From contig NZ_WSEL01000003.1 in NCBI RefSeq assembly GCF_009758015.1, forward strand, positions 2,294,001 to 2,358,000: 64,000 nt of DNA, written 5' to 3'. The position numbers and the translations under genes were made by a program. Origin of the DNA: Ramlibacter pinisoli. GTDB lineage: Bacteria > Pseudomonadota > Gammaproteobacteria > Burkholderiales > Burkholderiaceae_C. Under the pieces are notes generated by a model. That model did not search any database. It was not told the origin of the DNA and was given only the letters and a program-made list of their open reading frames with translations. Position 1 is the first letter of the stretch. Each line of letters starts with the position of its first letter. Below, one piece after another: positions 9,819 through 19,465 of this stretch.

Positions 9819-10209
9819 CCGACAGCAGTTCGATCTCGAACTGCAGCGTGGCGTTGGGCGGGATCACGCCACCGGCGCCGCGCTCGCCGTAGGCGATGGC
9901 AGGCGGGCAGGTCAGCCTGGCCTTGCCGCCCGGCTTCATCTTCTGCACGCCCTCGGTCCAGCACGGGATCACGCGGTTGAGCGGGAACTCGGTGGGTTCG
10001 CCGCGCTTGTAGGAGCTGTCGAACTCGCGCCCGTCCGGGAAGGTGCCGCGGTAGTGCACGCGCACGACGTCGGTGGCGGCGGGCGAGGCGCCGCTGCCTT
10101 CCTTGAGCGACTGGTAGACCAGGCCGCTCGACGTGGTGACGGGGCTCTGGGCATGGGCGGCCGGCAGCACGGCGGCCAGGACGAGGCAGGCGGAGGCGAT
10201 GACGCGCAC
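9808..10209 (-). CDS. Exported FKBP-type peptidyl-prolyl cis-trans isomerase
   Basis: Single-domain FKBP isomerase probably acting in the periplasm. The GTG start at 10209 is preceded by AAGGAG at 8 nt and gives a clean signal peptide (VRVIASACLVLAAVLPAAHAQ); 133 residues in total. The FKBP core has VRVHYRGTFPDGREFDSSYKRG, PCWTEGVQKMKPGGKARLTCP and IPPNATLQFEIELLSV, with the usual active-site Tyr and Asp positions kept. It is convergent with the AlkB-like gene. FkpA- or Fbp-type folding roles are inferred from family only. Confidence 0.88.
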   Translation of the reverse strand: MRVIASACLVLAAVLPAAHAQSPVTTSSGLVYQSLKEGSGASPAATDVVRVHYRGTFPDGREFDSSYKRGEPTEFPLNRVIPCWTEGVQKMKPGGKARLTCPPAIAYGERGAGGVIPPNATLQFEIELLSVKK

Positions 10210-10282
10210 CGGTGGGACTCCTTCGGATGGAGCGGCGATGATAGGCGCCCGCCGTCGCACGCCGAACGCCGGCGGCGCCCGC

Positions 10283-10924
10283 TCAGCGCTCGCCGACCAC
10301 CAGTGCCAGGCGCCGCCGCAGGTGCTCGGCCTGCTCGCTGGCCCCGGCCTGCTCGGCCAGCCGCAGTTGCGCCTGCAGCCAGGCGGCCAGCGGGCGGCGC
10401 CAGCCCTGCTGCGAGGCGGTGTCGGCCGCGACCTGCAGCACCTGCGGACTGGCGCGGCCGGTCCTCACCAGCACGCCGGCCGCCACCAGCCGGGCCAGCG
10501 GGTCCTGCACCTTCGCCAATGCCGCCACGTCGGCGCTGCCGCCAGCCATCGGCCGGTGCTGGGCCGGCAGCCGGTCGGCCGCGACCGGCTCGCCCTGCAG
10601 GTACGAAGCGTAGGCGCGCTCTGCCTCGCCGGCGTCGGCGCGCAGCGGCTCGAAGCCGGCGCAGGACCCGAACACCAGCGCGGCCACGCCGAGGGCGCAG
10701 CGGGTGAGCTCGGCCCGCGCCACCAGCGACGCCTGGCCGGTGGCCGCCAGTTGCCGGCGTGCCCGCGTGAACTCGGCGTCGGCGGCACGCAGGTCGCCGG
10801 CCAGCCAGGCCGCCTGGTAGCGCTCGAGCGAGCTGTGCGCCTCCAGCTGCCAGTCGGGCGCCCGCGGCTGACCGCCACAGGCCACCAGCTGCAGCGCCAG
10901 CACCAGCGTCGCTGGCCACCTCAT
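10283..10924 (-). CDS. Predicted lipoprotein linked to the MlaE/MlaD-like genes
   Basis: A 213-residue protein starting MRWPATLVLALQLVAC, where LVAC is a lipobox and Cys16 the lipidation site. The rest is helical and Ala/Leu/Arg-rich (WLAGDLRAADAEFTRARRQLA and similar), reminiscent of tetratricopeptide-like packing, with no catalytic motif. It does not look like the usual ABC-transport auxiliary lipoprotein of MCE operons. Its ATG overlaps the TGA of the upstream MlaD-like gene (ATGA), so it should be co-translated and may act with that transporter at the outer membrane. Function unknown. Confidence 0.7.
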   Translation of the reverse strand: MRWPATLVLALQLVACGGQPRAPDWQLEAHSSLERYQAAWLAGDLRAADAEFTRARRQLAATGQASLVARAELTRCALGVAALVFGSCAGFEPLRADAGEAERAYASYLQGEPVAADRLPAQHRPMAGGSADVAALAKVQDPLARLVAAGVLVRTGRASPQVLQVAADTASQQGWRRPLAAWLQAQLRLAEQAGASEQAEHLRRRLALVVGER

Positions 10925-11895
10925 GGCAGCTTGATCTCCGTGTCGCGCGCCAGCGGCCACTTGCGGTTGATCTCGTTGACCAGGCCGTCGATCTTGCGCA
11001 GGTTGGCCTCCACCTCGCCACGCAGGGCGCCCAGGTCCTGGGTGACGGCGCGTACGTTGGCGCCCACGCCCTGGGCTTCCACCAGCACCGCATCGACCTT
11101 CTTCAGGCTGGCGCGGGTGTCGGCCAGCAGGCCGTCGAGCTGCCCGACCGTCGCCCGCACCTCGCGCACCACGCCATCGGGGCCGAACACCTGGGTGTCG
11201 GTCTTGGCGGCCAGGGTGTCGACCCGCGCCAGCAGCGCATTGGTGCGCTCCAGCGTCGCCACCAGCTTGCGCGCATCCGCCTCGTTGCCGAACAGCACGC
11301 CCAGCGCACCCTGCGGGCCCTTGAGCTTGTCGGTCACGGCCTGCACGTTGGCCATGCTGTTGCGCAGCGCCGCATCCTGTGCCGTGATCGCCGTCAGGTT
11401 CTCCAGCACCTCGCGCGCGGAGGCGATGACGCGCGGCAGTTCGGCCGTGGCATCGCCGCGCAACACCGGCCGCTCGGCCCCGTCGGCCAGCTGCGGATCG
11501 GACAGCACGCCGGTGAACGCCTTGATCGTGGTGCCGCCGACCAGCCCGCGCACCAGCGTGAAGACACTGCTGGTGCGCAGCCAGTGGGCGTCCTTGCTCG
11601 CCACGTCCAGGATGATGCGGACGTTGCCGGCCTCGGCCAGTTCGACCCGCCGCACGCGGCCGATCGGGAAGCCCGAGAAGGTCATGTCCATCCCGATCGC
11701 GACGCCCTCGGAATCGTCCGTGGTCAGCACCAGGGTCTGGGTGGACTCGAACACGCCACGTGCATAGAGCAGGTAGCCGACCGAAGCGGCGACCAGCAGC
11801 ACCGTGAACAGCAGCAGCAGCCGGGCCTTGGCCGCCAGGTGCGGCACCGCATCGGCGGCGGCCGGCTCCGAGTCGCGCAGGGGGTGGTCGGCCAT
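10921..11895 (-). CDS. MlaD-like MCE-domain protein
   Basis: Inner-membrane-anchored lipid-binding component of an MCE (Mla-type) transporter. The 324-residue protein has one N-terminal membrane helix (ARLLLLFTVLLVAASVGYLLYA), then an MCE domain (LVLTTDDSEGVAIGMDMTFSGFPIGRVRRVEL), and a long helical C-terminus (about residues 190-310) of coiled-coil type typical of needle-forming MCE proteins. It follows the MlaE-like permease by 2 bp and overlaps the lipoprotein gene. MCE proteins of this kind move phospholipids or other hydrophobic compounds between envelope membranes; the substrate here is unknown. Confidence 0.85.
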   Translation of the reverse strand: MADHPLRDSEPAAADAVPHLAAKARLLLLFTVLLVAASVGYLLYARGVFESTQTLVLTTDDSEGVAIGMDMTFSGFPIGRVRRVELAEAGNVRIILDVASKDAHWLRTSSVFTLVRGLVGGTTIKAFTGVLSDPQLADGAERPVLRGDATAELPRVIASAREVLENLTAITAQDAALRNSMANVQAVTDKLKGPQGALGVLFGNEADARKLVATLERTNALLARVDTLAAKTDTQVFGPDGVVREVRATVGQLDGLLADTRASLKKVDAVLVEAQGVGANVRAVTQDLGALRGEVEANLRKIDGLVNEINRKWPLARDTEIKLP

Positions 11896-11897
11896 CG

Positions 11898-12704
11898 TCA
11901 GTAGTAGTTGCCCATGAGCGAGGCCGCCTCCAGCAGCAGCAGCACCGCGAACATCCGCACCAGCCCCTGCAGGGCCGCGCCCTCGCGCGAGCCCGGCGCG
12001 GCGGTGGTGCGGGCGCCCGCCGACACCGGGATGATGGAGACGGCCAGGCTGAAGAAGATCGTCTTGGCGGTGAAGATCAGCGCCACCGAGGGGTTGAAGA
12101 CGTGGCCGAACATCCGGGTGTAGGCCGGCAGTCCGGCCACCGTGGCGCCGTAGACCGCGAAGTAGGCGAGCACGGTGGCGACCACGCAGCTCAGCGCCGC
12201 CAGCGTGACGGTGGAGAAGGCGCCGGCGAGCATCCGCGGCAGGACCTCGTGCACCAGCGGGTCCCGGCCCTGGCGGCGCAGCTCCTCGAAGCGGCCGCTG
12301 CGGCGCAACTCGGCCAGCGCGGCGCCGTTCGGGATGGTGCAGCGCAGCGCGACGAACAGGGCGGCGGTCAGCGGAATCAGCTCCAGCACCAGCACCCGCA
12401 CCACCATCTCGAGCGCGTACTGCGACAGGCCGTAGCTGCGCGCGGTGACCACCACGATGCGCGTCAGCACCACGGTGAGCAGGGCACTGAGCAGGGTGAA
12501 ACCGGCCAGGATGGGCGCGGTGTCCAACCAGGCGTGGCGCGCCAGCGCATGGCGCATCGCGAGGCTGCGGTAATTGGAGGGCGACAGGGCCAGCACCACC
12601 AGCGAGGCACCGAACAGCACCGTCTGCCTGGCGTGGATCGCCCAGCGCAACAAGGCGAGGCTCGCCACGTCGAGCGACCGCTGCCCGAGGGGTGCCGAAG
12701 TCAT
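11898..12704 (-). CDS. MlaE-like ABC lipid-transporter permease, divergent
   Basis: Permease partner of MCE proteins, 268 residues, with about five hydrophobic segments (for example TVLFGASLVVLALS, LLSALLTVVLTRIVVV, VLVLELIPLTAALFVAL). A coupling-helix region is recognisable: ELRRSGRFEELRRQGRDPLVHEVLPRMLA corresponds to the MlaE segment ending in DPVRYLVVPRVLA, but its first half is far from the canonical EIGTM..EQIDAL. No ATP-binding subunit is encoded beside it; the next gene upstream is the divergent glutathione reductase. It either recruits an ATPase encoded elsewhere or works differently. Confidence 0.75.
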   Translation of the reverse strand: MTSAPLGQRSLDVASLALLRWAIHARQTVLFGASLVVLALSPSNYRSLAMRHALARHAWLDTAPILAGFTLLSALLTVVLTRIVVVTARSYGLSQYALEMVVRVLVLELIPLTAALFVALRCTIPNGAALAELRRSGRFEELRRQGRDPLVHEVLPRMLAGAFSTVTLAALSCVVATVLAYFAVYGATVAGLPAYTRMFGHVFNPSVALIFTAKTIFFSLAVSIIPVSAGARTTAAPGSREGAALQGLVRMFAVLLLLEAASLMGNYY

Positions 12705-12948
12705 CCGCCGATGATAGCGGCGGGACTGCCGCAGCACGACGGCGTGCGCGTACCACGAGGTCCGTTCCCGGTCACGGCCCGGGGTCACGCCGAAGCACTT
12801 CACAATCGTCCCGGCGCCTGCCAGCTGCTGCCACGCCGATCCACGTGGCGGGTCCGCATGCATCGCGCCGGCGCGCACGCGCCTCCGTCGACCCGATCCG
12901 CACCTGCCCCCGACGCTCCACGACCACCGCCCCGAAAGGATGTCCGCC

Positions 12949-14316
12949 ATGTCACACCCGCACGCGTTCGACCTGTTCGTCATCGGCGGCGGCAGCGGCG
13001 GCGTGCGCGCCGCGCGCATGGCGGCCCAGCGCGGGGCGCGGGTCGCGCTGGCCGAGGCCGCGGCCCTGGGCGGCACCTGCGTGAACGTCGGCTGCATCCC
13101 CAAGAAGCTCTACAGCTATGCGGCCCACTACGCCCACGACCTGCGCGATGCCGCCGGCTACGGCTGGCAGGTCGGGCCATCGCATTTCGACTGGCACCGG
13201 CTGCGCGCCAATCGGGCGGCCGAGATCGCCCGCCTGAACCGCATCTACGAGAAGCTGCTGGCCGATGCCGGCGTGCGCATCCTGCGCGGCTGGGCGAGCC
13301 TGGTCGACGGCCACACCGTCCGGTTGCAGACCACCCACGGCAGCGAGGTGTTCAGCGCGCGCCACATCCTCATCGCCACCGGCGGCACGCCCACGGTACC
13401 CGCGGTCACCCAGGCGGAACTGGGCGTCAGCTCCGACGCCATGTTCGACCTGGAGCCGTTCCCGCGCCGCCTCGCCGTGGTCGGCGGCGGCTACATCGCC
13501 TGCGAATTCGCTTCGATCTTCCGCGGCCTGGGCGCCCAGGTGCACCAGCTGTACCGCGGCGAGCAGATCCTGCGCGGCTTCGACGACGAGGTGCGCGCCT
13601 TCGTCGCCGGCCAGCTGGCTGCCAACGGGATCGACCTGCGCTTGCACACCGACGTCGCGTCGCTGCAGCGGACCGCCGGCGGCATTCGGCTGCAACTGCA
13701 GGACGGCAGCCGGCTCGAGGCGGACACGGTCCTGTTCGCCACCGGCCGCGTGCCCAACGTGAGCGGCTTGGGACTGGAGGCAGCCGGCGTGCGGCAGGGG
13801 CGCGACGGCGCGATCGAGGTCGATGTCCACCACCGCACCTCGGTGCCGTCGATCCATGCCGTGGGCGACGTGACGGCACGGGTGCAACTGACGCCGGTGG
13901 CGCTGGCCGAGGCCATGGCGGTGGTCGACCGCCTGTTCGGCGACGGCCGGCGGCAGATGGACTACGACCTCATCCCGACGGCGGTGTTCACCCAGCCGGC
14001 GATCGGCACCGTGGGCCTGGGCGAGCAGCAGGCCCGCGAACGCTACGGCAACATCCGGGTCTTCCGCAGCGACTTCAAGGCCCTGCGCCACACCCTGACC
14101 GACAGCCGCGAGCGCTGCCTGGTCAAGCTGGTGGTCGACGCCGCCAGCGACCGCGTCGTGGGCCTGCACATGGTCGGCCCCGACGCCGGCGAAGTCGTGC
14201 AGGGCTTCGCCGTGGCGATGCGCGCCGGTGCCACCAAGGCGGTGTTCGACGCCACCATCGGCATCCACCCGACCGTTGCCGAAGAGTTCGTCACGCTGCG
14301 CGAGGCGGCCCGCTAG
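12949..14316 (+). CDS. gor: Glutathione-disulfide reductase
   Basis: Cytosolic FAD/NADPH enzyme that reduces oxidised glutathione. It has 455 residues from ATG 12949, 9 nt after AAAGGA; the ATG at 12940 overlaps that site. Motifs in order: FAD-binding GGGSGGVRAARMAA, redox-active Cys44 and Cys49 in GGTCVNVGCIPKK, NADPH-binding GGGYIACEFASIFRGLG followed by arginines (YRGEQILRGF) that favour NADPH, the second FAD motif HAVGDVT, and the C-terminal GIHPTVAEEF supplying the catalytic His and Glu. It is divergent from the mlaE-like gene across a 244-bp gap in which CACAAT near 12806 could be a -10. Confidence 0.93.
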   Translation: MSHPHAFDLFVIGGGSGGVRAARMAAQRGARVALAEAAALGGTCVNVGCIPKKLYSYAAHYAHDLRDAAGYGWQVGPSHFDWHRLRANRAAEIARLNRIYEKLLADAGVRILRGWASLVDGHTVRLQTTHGSEVFSARHILIATGGTPTVPAVTQAELGVSSDAMFDLEPFPRRLAVVGGGYIACEFASIFRGLGAQVHQLYRGEQILRGFDDEVRAFVAGQLAANGIDLRLHTDVASLQRTAGGIRLQLQDGSRLEADTVLFATGRVPNVSGLGLEAAGVRQGRDGAIEVDVHHRTSVPSIHAVGDVTARVQLTPVALAEAMAVVDRLFGDGRRQMDYDLIPTAVFTQPAIGTVGLGEQQARERYGNIRVFRSDFKALRHTLTDSRERCLVKLVVDAASDRVVGLHMVGPDAGEVVQGFAVAMRAGATKAVFDATIGIHPTVAEEFVTLREAAR

Positions 14317-14328
14317 CACCGTGCGGGC

Positions 14329-14358
14329 AAAAAAAAGCCGGCTGCGCGGGCAGCCGGC
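14329..14358 (-). terminator. Intrinsic terminator for the small minus-strand gene
   Basis: A 9-bp stem GCCGGCTGC / GCAGCCGGC (14337-14345 and 14350-14358) with a GCGG loop is followed, on the minus strand, by a run of eight T. It ends the 86-residue gene on that strand and may also stop reading from gor. Confidence 0.85.
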
Positions 14359-14379
14359 CGGGGGCGGGGAGCGACGGCG

Positions 14380-14640
14380 TCAGTTGTACGACCGTCCGTA
14401 GGCCCGGGTGAGCGGCGAGGCCTTGCCCTCTTCCTCGGGCGGCAGATAGATGGTGGTGCGGTCGATCTTCGAGTCGTAGGCCGCCAGTTCGGCGCTGGCG
14501 CTGCGGATGACCGCACGGTCCAGGGGATGGCACTGGCGCTGGCTCAGCTTGGAAAGCTGTTCGGACTTGTCGATGGATTCGCGCACGGACGCCGGATCCA
14601 TCATGAGGGCAAACGGATTGGCCAAAGCTGCTGTCGTCAT
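14380..14640 (-). CDS. Small conserved protein of unknown function
   Basis: An 86-residue soluble protein with its own ribosome site (GGAG, 6 nt from the ATG) and terminator, so it is clearly a real single gene. It contains NPFALMMDPASVRESIDKSEQL and RQCHPLDRAVIR; I recall similar short Burkholderiales proteins with an ALMMDPE...CRPLD pattern, none with known function. The C-terminal half (IDRTTIYLPPEEEG) is acidic and probably flexible. No signal peptide or membrane helix. The 161-bp upstream region holds a GTAACG/CGTTAC inverted repeat that may be its control site. Confidence 0.75.
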   Translation of the reverse strand: MTTAALANPFALMMDPASVRESIDKSEQLSKLSQRQCHPLDRAVIRSASAELAAYDSKIDRTTIYLPPEEEGKASPLTRAYGRSYN

Positions 14641-14703
14641 GGTTTCTCCAGGTCAGGATTTGAAGTTCTCGATGGGTGGGACTGTCGCCGTTGGGCCAAC
14701 TTT

Positions 14704-14726
14704 GTAACGTCAGGTGAGTTCGTTAC
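14704..14726. promoter_or_regulatory. Inverted repeat upstream of the small minus-strand gene
   Basis: GTAACG (14704-14709) and CGTTAC (14721-14726) are perfect 6-bp arms around an 11-bp spacer, about 65 bp before the start of the 86-residue gene and 75 bp before amn. It could be an operator for either divergent gene. No regulator is assigned. Confidence 0.35.
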
Positions 14727-14801
14727 ACCTTGTAGGACGCTTCCGTACCGCCTGAAGGCCGATGCCTCCGCCGTGTACGGCCGTCACCCACGCGCTGCAA
14801 A

Positions 14802-16319
14802 ATGGGTCCCATGTCCTTCCTGCCGCCCTTCATCGCCCCCTCGCGCCACCTCGAACCGGAGAGCGCCCTGGCGCAGGTCCGGATGATCTACGGGCAGCAG
14901 ATCCAGCACCTGCGCGACGCCATGCAGCGCTTCGTGGCCGGCGAAACGCTGCCGGGCCATGTGCGCGCCTGTTACCCATTCGTACGCATCCACACCGAAA
15001 CAGCGGTCCCGCAGGACGTCCTGGAGAACCTGGGGCTGTCGTACGGTTTCGTGGCCGGGGCCGGCCGCTTCGAGACCACGCTCACCCGCCCCGACCTCTA
15101 CGGCAACTACTACCTGGAGCAGTTCCGGCTGCTGCGCCAGCACCACGGCGTCGAGCTCGAGGTCGGCACCAGCACCCAGCCGATTCCGGTGCACTTCTCG
15201 TTCGCCGAGAACGACCACATCGAGGGCACGCTCAGCCCGGCGCGGCGCGCCCTGCTGCGCGACCTGTTCGATCTGCCCGACCTGGGCGCGATGGACGACG
15301 GCATCGCCAACGGCACCTGGCAGCCGCGGGCAGGCGAGCCGCAGCCGCTGTCGCTGTTCACGGCGGCCCGCGTCGACTACTCGCTGCACCGCCTGCGCCA
15401 CTACTCGGGCACCGCACCCGACTGGTTCCAGAATTTCGTGCTGTTCACCAACTACCAGTTCTACATCGATGAGTTCGTGCGGCTCGGGCACGAGGAGATG
15501 GCGCGCGCCGACAGCGACTACACCGCCTTCGTCGAGCCCGGCAACGTGGTCACGCGGCGCGCCGGGCTGCACGGCGGGGCACCGGGCACGCCGCCGGCGG
15601 GCAACGACGGCAGCGCCCCGGCGCGGCTGCCGCAGATGCCGGCCTACCACCTGATGCGTCCCGACCATGGCGGCATCACCATGGTCAACATCGGCGTCGG
15701 CCCGGCCAACGCCAAGACCATCACCGACCACATTGCCGTGCTGCGGCCGCACGCCTGGCTGATGCTGGGCCACTGCGCGGGCCTGCGCAGCAGCCAGCAA
15801 CTGGGCGACTACGTGCTGGCCCATGCCTACGTGCGCGAGGACCACGTGCTGGACGAGGAACTGCCGATCTGGGTGCCCATCCCGGCGCTGGCCGAGATCC
15901 AGCTCGCGCTGGAGAACGCGGTCGGCGACGTCACCCGCACCTCCGGCGCCGACCTCAAGCGCATCATGCGCACCGGCACCGTGGCCAGCACGGACAACCG
16001 CAACTGGGAGCTGCTGCCGGGCAACGAGCCGCAGCGCCGTTTCAGCCAGAGCCGGGCGGTGGCGCTGGACATGGAGAGCGCCACCATCGCCGCCAACGGC
16101 TTCCGCTTCCGCGTGCCCTACGGCACCCTGCTGTGCGTGAGCGACAAGCCGCTGCACGGCGAGATCAAGCTGCCGGGCATGGCCAACCAGTTCTACCGCG
16201 AGCGGGTCGACCAGCACCTGCGCATCGGCATGCGCGCCATCGAGATCCTGCGTGCCGGCGGCAGCCCCCGTCTGCACAGCCGCAAGCTGCGTAGCTTCGA
16301 CGAAGTGGCCTTCCAGTGA
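14802..16319 (+). CDS. amn: AMP nucleosidase
   Basis: Hydrolyses AMP to adenine and ribose 5-phosphate, adjusting the adenylate pool. The 505-residue length matches the long bacterial AMN form with an N-terminal regulatory domain (YPFVRIHTETAVPQDVLENLG, then TRPDLYGNYYLEQF). The C-terminal phosphorylase-like catalytic domain has MVNIGVGPANAKTITDHIAVLRP, WLMLGHCAGLR and VALDMESATIAANGFRFRVPYGTLL, where the MES motif binds ribose. ATG 14811 is an alternative start; neither has an obvious Shine-Dalgarno. It converges on psd, whose stop lies 4 bp away. Confidence 0.92.
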   Translation: MGPMSFLPPFIAPSRHLEPESALAQVRMIYGQQIQHLRDAMQRFVAGETLPGHVRACYPFVRIHTETAVPQDVLENLGLSYGFVAGAGRFETTLTRPDLYGNYYLEQFRLLRQHHGVELEVGTSTQPIPVHFSFAENDHIEGTLSPARRALLRDLFDLPDLGAMDDGIANGTWQPRAGEPQPLSLFTAARVDYSLHRLRHYSGTAPDWFQNFVLFTNYQFYIDEFVRLGHEEMARADSDYTAFVEPGNVVTRRAGLHGGAPGTPPAGNDGSAPARLPQMPAYHLMRPDHGGITMVNIGVGPANAKTITDHIAVLRPHAWLMLGHCAGLRSSQQLGDYVLAHAYVREDHVLDEELPIWVPIPALAEIQLALENAVGDVTRTSGADLKRIMRTGTVASTDNRNWELLPGNEPQRRFSQSRAVALDMESATIAANGFRFRVPYGTLLCVSDKPLHGEIKLPGMANQFYRERVDQHLRIGMRAIEILRAGGSPRLHSRKLRSFDEVAFQ

Positions 16320-16323
16320 GGGC

Positions 16324-17175
16324 TCAGCGTCTGGCCACCGCCCCCATCGCCTCGCCCAGCCGCACCGGACGCGAGGGGGCCCAGTCGGGCACGAAGGTGA
16401 CGACGTCCTTGGGGAACAGCATCACGATGGTGGACCCGAGCAGGAAGCGGCCCATCTCGTCGCCCTTGCGCAGCGCCGGGCCGCCGCTGCCGTAGTCCCA
16501 GGCGCGCACGTCGCGGGTGCGCGGCGGGTTCACCACCCCATGCCACACGGTCGCCACGCTGCCGACGATGGTGGCGCCCACCAGCACATTGACGAACGGC
16601 CCGAAGGCGGTGTCGAACACGCACACCACCCGCTCGTTGCGCGCGAACAGCCCCGGCACGTGGCGCGCCGTCAGCGGGTTGACCGAGAACAGGTCGCCCG
16701 GCACGTAGACCATGCGCACCAGCCGGGCGTCACACGGCATGTGGATGCGGTGGTAGTCCTTGGGCGCCAGGTAGAGGGTGGCGAAATGCCCGTGGTCGAA
16801 CCGGGCGGCCAGGGCGGCATCGCCCCCCAGCAAGGCGGTCGTCGAGTAGCTGTGCCCCTTGGCCTGGAAGATCTGGTCGTGCTCGATCGGGCCGTACTGG
16901 CTGATGGCGGCATCGACCGGACACACCAGGTCGGCGGCGGCGAGCGGCCGCGCGCCGGGCTTGAGCGCGCGGGTGAAGAAGTCGTTGAAGCTGGCGTAGC
17001 TCTCCAGCCGCGGATCGGCGGCCTCGGCCATGTCGACCTTGTACTTGGCCACGAAGCGGCGGATGAGCGCCTGGGTGATCGCGCCTCCCTCCATCCCGGC
17101 CAGCTTGCCCGCGAGGACCGTGAGCAGCTTCTTCGGCAGCAGGTACTGCTGCTGGATGGGGAGGGGTGGGAACAA
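16324..17175 (-). CDS. psd: Phosphatidylserine decarboxylase proenzyme
   Basis: Membrane-associated enzyme that makes phosphatidylethanolamine from phosphatidylserine. It self-cleaves to create a pyruvoyl group at the LGST motif, here Gly247-Ser248 in FLLGSTIVMLFPKD. The other members of the protease-like triad are visible in PVDAAIS (Asp) and DYHRIHMP (His). I chose TTG 17175: GGAG lies 8 nt upstream and the N-terminus QQQYLLPKKLLTVLAGKLAG then matches the family start, giving 283 residues; longer readings run into the promoter of the divergent ABC gene. Standalone, 76 bp from that divergent start. Confidence 0.9.
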   Translation of the reverse strand: MFPPLPIQQQYLLPKKLLTVLAGKLAGMEGGAITQALIRRFVAKYKVDMAEAADPRLESYASFNDFFTRALKPGARPLAAADLVCPVDAAISQYGPIEHDQIFQAKGHSYSTTALLGGDAALAARFDHGHFATLYLAPKDYHRIHMPCDARLVRMVYVPGDLFSVNPLTARHVPGLFARNERVVCVFDTAFGPFVNVLVGATIVGSVATVWHGVVNPPRTRDVRAWDYGSGGPALRKGDEMGRFLLGSTIVMLFPKDVVTFVPDWAPSRPVRLGEAMGAVARR

Positions 17176-17251
17176 GCGGTGGGCTCCAGGTGGGAGCGAA
17201 AATTCTAAGCGCGCCCCCCGCCGGGCGGGGGTAGGCCACAATCGTCGGCCC

Positions 17252-18174
<923 letters not shown>

Positions 18175-18175
<1 letters not shown>

Positions 18176-18972
18176 TGCGCCCCGCCTTCTGGACCCCGCC
18201 CGACCTGTCGCCGCGCTGGTGGCCGGTGTTCCTGCGCAACCTGCTGGTGTGGCGCAAGCTGGCCGTGCCCAGCCTGCTGGGCAACATCGCCGAGCCGCTG
18301 ATGTGGCTGGTGGCGTTCGGCTACGGCATGGGCGCGCTGGTCGGCCAGGTGCAGGTGGACGGCCAGGCCGTGCCCTACATCCTGTTCCTGGCCAGCGGCT
18401 CGATCTGCATGAGCGCGATGAACGCGGCCTCGTTCGAGGCCCTGTATTCGGCGTTCTCGCGCATGCACGTGCAGAAGACCTGGGACGGCATCATGAACGC
18501 GCCGGTGACGCTGGACAACGTGGTGCTGGCCGAACTGCTGTGGGCGGCCTTCAAGTCCATCTTCACCGTCTCGGCCATCCTGGTCGTTATGGCGGTGCTG
18601 GGCATCACGCAGTCGCCCAAGGTGCTGCTCGCCTGGCCGATCCTGCTCGGGGCCGGGATCACCTTCTCGGCCATCGCGCTGATTTTCAACGCGCTCGCCA
18701 AGGGCTACGATTTCTTCACCTACTACTTCACGCTGTTCCTGACGCCGATGATGTTCCTCTCGGGGGTGTTCTTCCCGCGCGACCAGCTGCCGGCGCCGAT
18801 CCGCGTGGCCAGCGACTGGCTGCCGCTCACCAGCGCGGTGGAACTGGTGCGGCCGCTGTTCCTCGACCAGTGGCCGGCACACCCCTGGCGTAGCGTCCTG
18901 GTGCTGCTGGCGTACACGGTGGCCGGCTTCTGGATCGCGCTGGCGCTCACGCGGCGCCGCTTCAGCGCCTGA
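18175..18972 (+). CDS. NodJ-like ABC-2 transporter permease
   Basis: Membrane partner of the preceding ATPase, 265 residues with six hydrophobic segments, including LLGNIAEPLMWLVAFGYGMG, FTVSAILVVMAVLG, VLLAWPILLGAGITFSAIALIF and the C-terminal VLVLLAYTVAGFWIALAL. The ABC-2 signature region is YYFTLFLTPMMFLSGVFFPRDQLP. ATG overlaps the ATPase TGA (TGATG), showing translational coupling. The following flavin-barrel gene starts 5 bp after its stop, so all four genes from 17252 to 20799 probably form one operon. Confidence 0.9.
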
Positions 18973-18976
18973 GTCC

Positions 18977-19465
18977 ATGGCCGGCGTCACGCTCCCGGGC
19001 AACCTGCTGGCCATGATCGCCCGCGGGGTGTCCGCCAACGTCGCCTCGCGCGATGCCGCCCTGCGCCCGAGCCTGATGCGCGCGGTCGGCAGCGCCGTCA
19101 GCCCCGACGGGGCCACCGTCACCGTGTACCTGGCGCGCAGCCAGTCGCGCCAGCTGGTGCAGGACATCGCCAGCACCGGCCACCTCGCGGTGGTGTTCTC
19201 CGAGCCGGCGACGCACTGCACCGTGCAGCTCAAGGCGCGCCGCGCCAGCCTGCGCGATGCGACCGAGGCCGACCGCCCGCTGCTGGCGCGCTATCTGGCC
19301 TCGATGGAGCACGAGATCGGCCGCGTGGGCCATCCGCCGGCGATCGCCCGGGCGATGCTGGCGTACCGGCTCGAGGACCTGGTGGCGGTGTCCTTCCAGG
19401 CCGAGCAGGCGTTCGAGCAGACCCCCGGTCCGCTGGCCGGCCGCACCATCGGGGGCAGCGCGTGA
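18977..19465 (+). CDS. Pyridoxamine 5'-phosphate oxidase-like flavin split-barrel protein
   Basis: A 162-residue single-domain protein of the FMN-binding split-barrel superfamily. It opens LPGNLLAMIARGVSANVASRDAALRPS and continues with strands AVSPDGATVTVYL and GHLAVVFSEPATHCTVQLK, the same layout as general-stress FMN/F420-binding proteins. The loop usually contacting FMN phosphate is not obvious, so enzymatic activity is uncertain. It overlaps the next gene by 4 bp (GTGA), and that gene begins with a second split-barrel domain, which suggests the two proteins act together. Confidence 0.7.
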   Translation: MAGVTLPGNLLAMIARGVSANVASRDAALRPSLMRAVGSAVSPDGATVTVYLARSQSRQLVQDIASTGHLAVVFSEPATHCTVQLKARRASLRDATEADRPLLARYLASMEHEIGRVGHPPAIARAMLAYRLEDLVAVSFQAEQAFEQTPGPLAGRTIGGSA

